64,000 nucleotides of DNA. Origin: Orychophragmus violaceus (lineage: Eukaryota; Streptophyta; Magnoliopsida; Brassicales; Brassicaceae). A model generated the notes under the pieces. It was not told the DNA's origin. It saw only the letters and a list, made by a program, of their open reading frames with translations, and ran no database searches. The first letter of the stretch is position 1. The number at the start of each line of letters is the position of its first letter. The DNA lies in the NCBI GenBank assembly GCA_030180135.1, contig CM058234.1, forward strand, positions 1,488,001 to 1,552,000, given 5' to 3'. The position numbers and the translations under genes were made by a program. Positions 56,046-64,000 of the stretch are shown here, one piece after another.

Positions 56046-56050
56046 AGTAA

Positions 56051-56646
56051 CGAATTATCTAAATAACCGATTAACCAAACCGATATATCACCCGTAACAA
56101 TGGAACCGACAGTTTTATTAATAACAACAGCTGGCCCAAAAGAAAAAAAAAAGAAAAAAAAAACAACAAAACATGTTGACAAATTAATAAGAAACGAAAC
56201 ATAATTCACTTTTAGTCAAAATAATCTGTAGAGACTAATTATTATGTTCTTATCTTTTCTTTGTCAACATTATTATGTTCTTATCTTATATTTTTATTTC
56301 ACTTATAGTTAATTTTTAGATATCTTTTGAATTTTTTTTTCTTTGACCGCTTCCATTTCAAGAAGCTAATTAGTTACAGTTCTTATCTTTCTTTCTTTTT
56401 TGGTCAACATTATTGTGTTCTTATCTTATTCACTTATAGTTACTTTGTAGATATCTTTTGAATTTGTTTTTCTTTGACCGTTTTCATTTCAAGAAGCTAA
56501 TTAGTTACAAGTTGATTTTTTATTTTAATTAATTTCTATATATCTTTTCAATTTGTTTTTTCAACTTTTCCTGTTTCAAGCATCTAACTAAATACTAGTT
56601 GAATATTGTGTATTTCCATTTTTATAATTTATGATATTTTATAAAC
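56051..56646. repeat. DEFL spacer after Tat element, with local duplication
   Basis: Continues the spacer cut at 44452. The block gatatcttttgaattt...tttcaagaagctaattagttac occurs twice (about 56318-56380 and 56448-56510), a short tandem duplication. No gene. Confidence 0.7.
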
Positions 56647-56673
56647 ATATATATATGTATATATATATATATA
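56647..56673 (+). promoter_or_regulatory. TA-rich tract upstream of DEFL gene D
   Basis: An imperfect TA tract interrupted by G (atatatatgtatatata), about 85 bp before the ATG of gene D. Plausible TATA region. Confidence 0.45.
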
Positions 56674-56759
56674 TCCATCCAATTTCTAATGACTACAATA
56701 CACATACATCCATTGCTTTTTATTCTTAACAATTTTAATTTCTTACTGTGTCATCAAAA

Positions 56760-57110
56760 ATGGGTAAAGTAACCGTTCTTGTTATCTTCATGGTTGTTCT
56801 CATTCTAGGTTTGTATTATACTTCAAATTTATTAAACATTTTTTATGTTTCTTCTTTTTTACTTGATGGTGTTTTGTTCATCTCTTTATTATTTTAAACA
56901 CAAAAAATGAGATGATATTAACATATGCTTTTAGGAATGGTGACGATGGAATCCCAAGCACTGAAATATTGTCGTGAAAATATCAAAGGATCAGAAATTT
57001 GTGAAGAGAACAAGTGTCGCGCTGACTGTGCGAAACGGGGAAGACACCCAGGAGCGCATTGTCTATCAGGAACAGAAATCTGCCACTGCGTTTATGATTG
57101 CAATAATTGA
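56760..57110 (+). CDS. DEFL gene D: secreted defensin-like cysteine-rich peptide (type II)
   Basis: Exons 56760-56808 and 56935-57110, GT-AG intron of 126 bp, phase 1; 74 residues. Signal core MGKVTVLVIFMVVLILG in exon 1. Exon 2 begins GMVTMESQALKYC and has eight cysteines with DEFL spacing, ending ICHCVYDCNN. Gene structure and exon lengths (49 and 176 nt) equal those of gene C, but the mature part shares little except the cysteines and a few residues. This is a second, older subfamily. No lesion. A damaged relative is at 42601-43015. Receptor or target unknown. Confidence 0.87.
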
Positions 57111-58005
57111 TTTTTATTTTGTTCTCATCTATATCTATAATGTATCATCAAATATATTAAAAGAATGGTGGGTTGAATAAAAAAAGGGAAATTTTAATAT
57201 TACATAAATTATGGTTTAATTTAAATTCTATTAAATTGTTCTGTTGAATATATTAGTGGTTTGCAAATAGATTGCTTCCCTTTTAATTATTCTATATTTT
57301 GAGTTAAATTCTATTAAAGTCTAGTGGTTGAATATACTGGTTTTCAAATCCATTACTAGTGTTGGGTATTTGGGTATCCATTCAGGTTCGGATCGGATTT
57401 TTCGAATTTTTGATTTTTCGGATTTAAAGCTAGAGAACATGTTTAAGTATTTCTAAATATCGGTTCGGGTTCGGTTCATGACGTATTAGATTCGGATCGA
57501 GTTCGAATACCCGAAATCATCATAAATTTTCTGAAAACTCGAAAACATTATTCAAAATTATTCAAAAATATTTGAATTATCCAACTATCCCATAAAGAAC
57601 ATATACTTAAATTACCTAAAAGTATTAAAAATTACTCAAAATATATGTATTATCCAAAATATAAAAACAAAAACTACACAAACTACTAAACTCTATACAT
57701 TATTTCAGGTATCCATTCGGATTCGGTTCAGGTTCAGATATCCGGAATACTTTGATTTAAGTCTCATTCAAGTATTTTTAAAATTGGTTCGGATTGGGAT
57801 CAATTTTTTAAATCGGGTTCGAGTTCGGATTCAGAATTTGTATAAAATACCCATCTCTATACATTATTTCCATTTTAATTGTAGTCAGAAATCCACTTTT
57901 AGTCAAAATAATATGTTGATGATAACAATTATGTTCTTATCATGTTTTCACTTTTAATTAATTTCTATATATCTTTTCAATATTTTTTTTCTTTGACTTG
58001 TCCAA
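57111..58005. repeat. 3' flank of DEFL gene D with hAT-type MITE
   Basis: Flank similar to 41170-41320 and 8230-8500. The MITE at 57357-57859 is listed separately. No gene seen. Confidence 0.6.
57357..57859. mobile_element. hAT-type MITE 3' of DEFL gene D
   Basis: 503 bp with inverted ends tagtgttgggtattt and aaaatacccatctcta. The flanks tccattac and tacattat align with one copy of tgcattac in unfilled paralogous spacers, consistent with an 8-bp duplication that has since mutated. Confidence 0.75.
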
Positions 58006-58007
58006 TC

Positions 58008-58133
58008 ATCCTATATATAATAGGAGAAGGGGGGTTCTCTCAAGCCGCCACATCAGCCCTCTTTGATTGGTCAATTTAATGCAAAATTATCCACATCTTC
58101 ATTTAAACTAAAATAAATATATTTTTTTTAATG
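58008..58133 (+). repeat. Left arm of 126-bp inverted repeat
   Basis: Starts atcctatatataataggag and runs to an A/T-rich end. The inverse copy is at 61381-61506, with only a few mismatches. Contains a short palindrome cctatatataatagg. Confidence 0.88.
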
Positions 58134-59029
58134 AAAATCATTTGATTTAAATGTATATGTCCACAACTTCAAATATGTCCTCCATTGACTTTACAATTCG
58201 CAACTACTGCTCAAGTCGGCGACAGGAAAATCCAACTTATCCTTCTGATATGCTTCAAAGCTGGTTCGTTGGATCATCTTCAACATCGACCTGAATTTGG
58301 AAAGTGCTTGTAAGTTCAGTGACGACCGTCATCTTCCATCCTACTATCGGTTCTCTTACTTTAGTCTATGTAAAGTTCAATTATGGTTCTCTTATGTGTT
58401 GTTGTTTTGAGTTTTCTATTTTGGGATAAGCCCAATAAACACTAAGGTTTGGGTGGACTTGTTTATGTTTTTCTCATGCAATTTAATAAAAAGCTTTTGT
58501 TCAAAAAAAAAATCTCTATGATATCTACGCGTCCGACAAATCACATCCGTTTCATTTTCTTTTTTATAAATATCATTTATTTTGGAGTGATTTACACTAA
58601 GAGTCACTTTCATTTTAGAAAGTAACAAAATATACACATTAGGTACGATACATATTTTGGAAGGCTTTAATCCCAAACATGCCCCTTCATTTTTTTTTTC
58701 CTACGGTATGATTGCCCTCTCTCTCTCTTTATCTCTATTCTTTTCTATTATCATTTTTATTTCTTCGTCTCCCCTCTCATTTCTTTCTTAGTTTTTAGGT
58801 TTTTTGAAAAACAAAAATTATTATATTTTTGATAAAATAAATAATAATTATTTTTTCTCTACATTATAATATCCATTTTGATATATTTTAGTTACATTTG
58901 AATTAAATCATGTGGATGTTAAAAAATTATGATTAAACCTTGTTCATACTAATTTGTTCATATTATCAGTAAATGTTTATTCCACAAATAACTATCTTAC
59001 AAAAGGTTGTATATCATATTTGGAATTAC

Positions 59030-59560
59030 CATTTATGGACAACGTGGACAATGTAATATGGACAAGTGTTGCTATCAAAGTTTCTTAACGGTGTCCACGT
59101 TGATTTATCTAAGAATACTTGTCCATTATGCTTTGTCCACGTCTCGTAAATACTTATCCATTGGATCTAAATCAAATGTAACATTCATATCCATGAAAAA
59201 ACAATATATTTGAAAATATACAAGTATACACTGAAAGAGTGTCCACATATTATTGTACACAAAAAACGTATCGATATGGACAAAGAAAATAAACTTATAC
59301 ATATGCATCCACTGAATGGTACATATGATTTTAACCCATTGAATAAGTATACAATGGATGCATATATATAAAATATATTAATTCATGGTGGATATCATAG
59401 TGTAGAATAAACATTTAACGATATGCGGACAAAGTAGAATGGACAAATTTCTTGGACAATTTAACGTGGATACTATTTCAGAAAATGTTGTTTATAATAT
59501 TGTATAAGTGGACGGGAAATAGAGTATCTGTTCATACTATAATTTTTGACGTCCACAAGA
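59030..59560. repeat. Cluster of GGACA/TGTCC words
   Basis: More than ten copies of tggacaa or its complement ttgtcca in mixed orientation, within AT-rich DNA of the Helitron-like insertion. No tandem period. No gene. Confidence 0.55.
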
Positions 59561-60156
59561 TCTGATAAAAAATATATCAAAATGGATGTTATAATATAAA
59601 GATAAAAAAATTACAATTTATAGTATTACAAAAAATATTTAATATTTTTAAAAATCAAGAGGAAAAAAAGAGATAAGAGAAAGAAGAAAAGAAAATAAAT
59701 TAAAAAAGAAAATGAAAACAGAGAAAGAGATGAAGAAAGCAACAAAAAAAAATGTTTTTACGAAAAATAAACAATGGTACGTCAGGTGTGGGGAGAGAGT
59801 GGAAGATAAATAGAGAAGGGTATACTTATCATTTTGTTGTGGAGAAGTGCTCTATAACATACTAGAAATTAATCCGTTTAAAGCATTAAGTGAAAATAAA
59901 AATAATGTACCATAAATTTGGATGGGGATAAATTATATTGATTAAATTTTAGTTTTATGATATATAATATTAAAATGACTTTTCTTATTAATAATATATA
60001 GATTTGAAATAAAAATAAAATAAATATTGTGCAATAAATTAAGATGATGAGATATTTAAAAATATTTAATCGACCTTTTAGTTGAAAATACTAATTTTAA
60101 TATTTTGATTTATTCTTATAAGAGAACACGCGCAAATGCGCAGATTTTATTTAAAT

Positions 60157-61378
60157 TTATAATAGAGGAGTGCTGGCAGCAGGAAGCACATTCTTGTACT
60201 CATCTTTGAAAGGAAATCTCTGTTCTGAAAATAACACATGACGACTGATAAATACCTTACCGGTGGGTGGATGTAAGCATTTGTATCCTTTAAACTTAGC
60301 ATTGTAGCCAAGAAAAATGCAGAGCAGGGACTTTGGATCGAATTTGTTTTTAGCATAAGACCTGAGAGATGGAAAACAAGCACATTCAAAGACCGGTAAA
60401 GATGTATAAACCGGTTCACTTCCCATAAGACATTCATGAGGGCTCTTATGATCAGGCAACACTGATGAAGGAAGAAGATTAATGAGGTAGTTAGCTGTAA
60501 AAAATGCTTCAACCCATAAGTTGTGAGGAGCATGACTTGCAAATAGCATGGACAAACCTAGATCAATGATATGCCTATGTTTCCTCTCAGCAAGGCCATT
60601 CTGCTGAGGTGTATAGGGACAGGAGATAAGTTGCTTAATGCCACACTGATTTAGATGAGTGATGAATCTAGTGCTAGCAAATTCACCCCCTCCATCACAC
60701 TGAAACATAACCATCTTTTGTTGAAACTGGTTCTCTACTTGAGCTTGAAATTGCAGAAAAACAGTATAGAACTCAGCCTTTGTTTTCAATGGAAAGAACC
60801 AGGAATATCTTGTGAAATTGTCAATGAAAATGACATAATAGCAAAAACCTTGAGTAGAGATTACAGGTGAAGGCCCCCACAAGTCACAATGAATCCTCTC
60901 AAGAGGTTTTACAGAAACAAAATCAGAAGTAGAAAAGGAAAGCCGACTGTTCTTCCCCATCTGACAGGCATCACACAAGGAGAGGCTTGTCTTATTCACC
61001 ATTATTGATTTATTCTTGATAAGAAGCTGGAGAACATCATGATGAGCATGACCCAAACGCTGATGCCAGACTTCACTGCTAGAAACTTGTTGACGATTAG
61101 AGTAAAACGCAAGAAACTTGGAGTTGTACAACACATAAAGATCCTTGTGTCTACTTCCTGAGTGAGAATTTGGCTTGTCATTTTGTACTTCACAACAACA
61201 CCAGTAGAGTCGAATTCAATAGAACAAGGATAATCAGCGGTTAGCTTTGAAACCGATAACAGAGACTTAGTAATACCGGGACAACTAACACATCTTGGAG
61301 AGGTAATTTACCTTGAGTACTTGGTAAAGTAGCGGATCCAGTATGTGTAATTGGTAAGAAATCTCCATTACCAACTAT
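60157..61378 (-). pseudogene. Truncated copia protease-to-integrase fragment
   Basis: A 325-codon open part (60157-61134) has WHQRLGHAHHDVLQLL, LCDACQMGKNSRL, IHCDLWGPSPV, FQCDGGGEF and QQNGLAERKHRHI: the GAG-pre-integrase and integrase core with D, D and E all present. Upstream to about 61378, frame-broken DNA gives a piece of the protease-side region (VGNGDFLPI, ITKSLL). No LTR, Gag or RT is present. It is a captured or truncated fragment of a copia family different from the two other copia elements here. Confidence 0.85.
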
Positions 61379-61380
61379 TA

Positions 61381-61506
61381 CATTAAAAAAATATATTTAT
61401 TTTAGTTTAAATGAAGATGTGGATAATTTTGTATTAAATTGACCAATCAAAGGGGGGCTGATGTGGCGGCTTGAGAGAGCCCCCCTTCTCCTATTATATA
61501 TAGGAT
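61381..61506 (-). repeat. Right arm of 126-bp inverted repeat
   Basis: Inverted copy of 58008-58133, ending ctcctattatatataggat. Confidence 0.88.
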
Positions 61507-61926
61507 ACTTTTGTTTTCATGCAGAGTTAGAGTCTTACCGCAATTACCCAGAGTAGTTCAAAATCTATTATGTTTTGGACCAGGTCAGTCAAAATCCAAA
61601 TGTTTTGGTGACTCTCTAATTTAACCTACCTTTTTGAAAAACCCTTTTTGGGGGTGTAGCAATGCTTAGCCTCCAGAAATATGGAATGGTGGTGTTCGAA
61701 ATGTATCAAAGGAAATGATTCAGATCATTGCCGTGCCAATATATCCTCTATCCTTGATCTTGAACATACCAGATCATCGCAGTTTCTACATCTAAATCTC
61801 AAATACATTATATGTGAATGTTTGAAGCAAAACCAAGAATGCTACAAGTGAATAAAACATTTGACAAGAAGTAATTTTGAGTGATGAATATATAATTTTG
61901 AGTGTGCGGGGGATGAAGCATACTAG
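61507..61926. other. 3' part of Helitron-like insertion
   Basis: About 420 bp of unassigned DNA ending tgtgcgggggatgaagcat then ACTAG. No gene seen. Confidence 0.4.
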
Positions 61927-62103
61927 TCTAATTAACTATTAGTTGATTTTTTTCTTCTTTAATTAATTTCTAAATATATTTACTATTTGTTTTTCTTTGA
62001 CCTTTTCCATTTCAAGCATCTAATTAATTACTAATTGAAATTTTGTTCCCCATTTTTTATAGTCTGTGAAACTTTTGTAGATAAAGATGTATACATCCAA
62101 TTT

Positions 62104-62105
<2 letters not shown>

Positions 62106-62138
<33 letters not shown>
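62106..62138 (+). promoter_or_regulatory. (TA)16 tract upstream of DEFL pseudogene E
   Basis: A 33-nt pure TA tract, 77 bp before the exon-1 ATG; the longest of the set. Confidence 0.5.
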
Positions 62139-62141
<3 letters not shown>

Positions 62142-62367
62142 ACCCACGAATGCAATACATTTACATCAATCACTCTTATTCTAAGATTTGTATTATTTTA
62201 GTTGTATCATCAAAGATGACTAAAACCACCATTCTTGCAATCTTTTTGACTGTCCTCGTTCTAGGTTTGCTTACGTTCTCCTTGTCATTTATTCGATGTT
62301 TTTTTTTTTGCTCATCACATTTATATTTTATAACGAAAAGAATTGAGATGATATATTTAGTATATAT

Positions 62368-62910
62368 TAGGCTTGGACAAAAAAACTCGGAACCGAAATA
62401 TCGAACCGAACCGGAAAAAAAGAACCGAATTCGAACCGGAACCGACAAAATACCTGAATGGGTCCTAAACTTCTATATCCGAAGAACCGAAACCGAACCC
62501 GACAAAATATCCGAATGGATACCCGAAATATCCAAACTAAAATTATATATCCAAAATATTAAGACTTAATATAAGATAATTATCTAAAATTATAATTATA
62601 AAGCTAAATATATTTTTTTAGTTTTAGACCAATCTAGTTAAACTACCTAAACTAAATGAAATATACAAAATTTCTTGCTATAATTATCTAAATTTAACAA
62701 ATTTTTGTTCAAATTAACCAATTTTTATTTTTGTTTTATGATTTTTAGTACCCAGACCCGAATCGAACCCGAATGGAATCGAACCGAATCCGAACCGAAA
62801 TTATAAAATACCTGAATGGATCTTATATACCTGGAACCGAAAACCCAAAAACCCGAAAAACTCGAAAAACCCGAACCAAACCCGAACGGGTTCCCGAACG
62901 TCCATACCTA
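62368..62910. mobile_element. hAT-type MITE (first) in intron of DEFL copy E
   Basis: 543 bp, ends taggcttgga and tccataccta. Its 8-bp duplication GTATATAT is at 62360-62367 and, beyond the second MITE, at 63473-63480. Orthologous in position to 41715-42253. Confidence 0.82.
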
Positions 62911-62915
62911 GTATA

Positions 62916-63469
62916 TAGGGTTGGGCGTTCGGGTACCCATTCGGGTTCGGTTCGGGTTCGGGTATTATCCGATATCCGAAATACTTTAACTTAAGCCCCA
63001 TTCGGGTATTTCTAAATATCGGATCGGGTTCGGTTCGGGACATATTGGGTTCGGATCGGGTTCGGATACCCAAAATCACCATAAATTTTCTGAAAACTCA
63101 GAAAAATTACTCAAAAATATTTAAAAAATATTTGAATTATCCAATTATCTCATAAAAACATATACTTAAATTACCATAAAGTCTTAGAAATTATTCAAAA
63201 ATATATGTATTGCCCAAAATATAAAAACATAAACTACACAAACTACTAAAAATGCTCGAAAGTATTAGAACTAAACGAAACTAAATTAAACTTTGAGTTA
63301 CTTCGGGTACCCATTCGGGTTCGGTTCGGGTTCGGATATTACCCAATACCTAAAATACTTTAACTTAAGTCCCATTCGAGTATTTTTTAAAAATCGGTTC
63401 GGATCGGATCGGGTTTTTTAGGTCGGGTTCGGATTCGGGTTCGGGTTTCAAGTAAAATGCCCAGCCCTA
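62916..63469. mobile_element. hAT-type MITE (second) in intron of DEFL copy E
   Basis: 554 bp, ends tagggttgggcgtt and aaatgcccagcccta. Perfect 8-bp duplication CTAGTATA (62908-62915 and 63470-63477). It landed at the edge of the first MITE. Absent from copy B. Confidence 0.87.
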
Positions 63470-63590
63470 CTAGTATATATGTTGTAAACATGTATCAATA
63501 ATAGGGATGATGACGAAGGAGGCGCAAGAACAAAAAGGTGTCATAACTATACTGGTGTCCCATTTTCTAAAAACTCGTTCGCCTTAATTA

Positions 63591-64000
63591 TCTTACATGC
63601 ACGCTTTTCAAGACACGACGCTGCGTTAGATCTATAGCCTCATGGCCTCTCCGGCGGTCGGACTTTGATGCTGATGCCGGTGCCGAAGAGGGTTGTTTAT
63701 AGTTGTCTCTCGCTGGCGTAGGTGAGATCCGTTTCCGCTCTTCGCCGTAGATTCTCTAGGGTGGTGCTCGTTTCTCTCCGGTGGCAAGATTTCAGTGGTT
63801 TTGGATCGGTGGTTGAGGTTCGTTTTAGTCTCTATCCTCGGTGGTGGTCGCGTGGTGCGTTGGGTTGTATTCTTCAGATTTGTTCAGGTACGGCTGCTCT
63901 CTTTGGTTGGATCTCCCCTGATGGTGGTTCGGCGAGGGTCGTGGAGCAGTCGGTATAAATCGGAGGTCTCTTGCGAGAGGGTTTTCAGGCTCACCGGTTT
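63591..64000. repeat. Module shared with DEFL copy B, continuing to window end
   Basis: Same as 42371-42600 at first (gacgctgcgttagatct, ctccggcggtcggac), then a TTCG/GGTGG-rich stretch with a weak plus-strand frame (63722-63958). Could be the 5' end of a non-LTR retrotransposon; not confirmed. Confidence 0.45.

Larger units (their letters stand above)
58006..61926. mobile_element. Helitron-like insertion with captured copia fragment and inverted terminal copy
   Basis: 3,921 bp starting TC and ending CTAG, placed exactly between A (58005) and T (61927). The flanks join to gtccaatctaattaac, which is present uninterrupted at about 41308-41325 in the paralogous flank of copy B. No target duplication. 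These are Helitron rules; however, the 3' hairpin is not clear and no Rep/helicase ORF is present. Inside, about 126 bp of the 5' end is repeated in inverted orientation at 61381-61506, so a TIR-type element nested near the end is an alternative reading. Confidence 0.65.
62216..63590 (+). pseudogene. DEFL copy E (type I), pseudogene
   Basis: Exon 1 (62216-62264) is open (one change, FLTVLVLG for FLAVLVLG). The intron has grown to 1,240 bp by two MITEs. Exon 2 starts at 63505 and shows the same one-base loss and the same 3' truncation into unrelated DNA as copy B. The two copies therefore share a damaged ancestor. Confidence 0.85.

Noticed and set aside
8757..63590. Self-incompatibility (S-locus) SCR/SRK pair
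   Set aside because: The DEFL genes share layout with SCR, but there is no S-domain receptor kinase, and a multi-copy array is not typical of SCR.
63722..63958. 78-codon frame at the right edge
   Set aside because: The matching DNA in copy B (42480-42600) does not keep it open, and no motif is seen.
1..64000. CRISPR arrays, prokaryotic operons, organelle genes
   Set aside because: No regularly spaced repeats with unique spacers, no Shine-Dalgarno-type gene clusters and no rRNA. Introns and retrotransposons show a plant nuclear origin.

Overview
The window is nuclear DNA from a flowering plant, almost certainly a Brassicaceae species. The evidence is spliced genes with GT-AG introns, a plant tRNA-Ala, plant Ty1/copia, Ty3/gypsy and Helitron-type elements, hAT-type MITEs, and a cluster of small cysteine-rich defensin-like (DEFL/LCR) genes of the kind abundant in Arabidopsis relatives. 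No bacterial operons or CRISPR arrays are present. Transposons make up most of the 64 kb. The host signal is a RING-type membrane protein gene (left edge, minus strand), one tRNA-Ala(AGC), a tandem DEFL array, and a decayed fragment of an IPUT1/PGSIP6-like glucuronosyltransferase gene.

Layout. 1-7130: a RIE1-like gene whose first exon is split by a chromovirus-type gypsy element (1791-6863) with LTRs that look identical and a 5-bp target duplication; the element has lost its integrase core. 7519-7591: tRNA-Ala. 8646-11476: intact DEFL gene A, its 3' flank, and three tandem copies of a ~600-bp spacer. 11477-27697: IPUT1-like pseudogene split by a gypsy chromovirus (13610-26839), itself split by a nearly pristine copia element (15341-23156). 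27715-40133: a Gag-only, long-LTR Ty3-like element split by a gag-only copia derivative (30111-37350). 40134-44452: DEFL pseudogene B, a type-II DEFL remnant and intact DEFL gene C. 44453-56045: a Tat-lineage gypsy element with decayed gag-pol and a four-exon antisense gene. 56046-64000: intact DEFL gene D, a Helitron-like insertion (58006-61926), and DEFL pseudogene E with two nested hAT MITEs in its intron.

How it fits together. The DEFL array is the host backbone of 7.6-64 kb. Each copy has a 49-nt signal-peptide exon, a phase-1 intron and a cysteine-rich second exon, with a variable (TA)n tract about 65-85 bp before the ATG in the type-I copies. Three copies are intact (A, C, D). B and E share lesions and a MITE insertion, so they were duplicated after being damaged. 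All large elements landed in array spacers, in the pseudogene or in the RING gene. Five LTR elements have recognisable 5-bp target duplications, so nesting order can be read directly. Three elements are structurally unusual: a copia derivative with near-identical LTRs but ruined pol, a Gag-only gypsy with one intact ORF ending in a SUMO-interaction-like acidic tail, and the Tat element with an intron-containing gene on its opposite strand. All comparisons were made by eye; no database or alignment was run.
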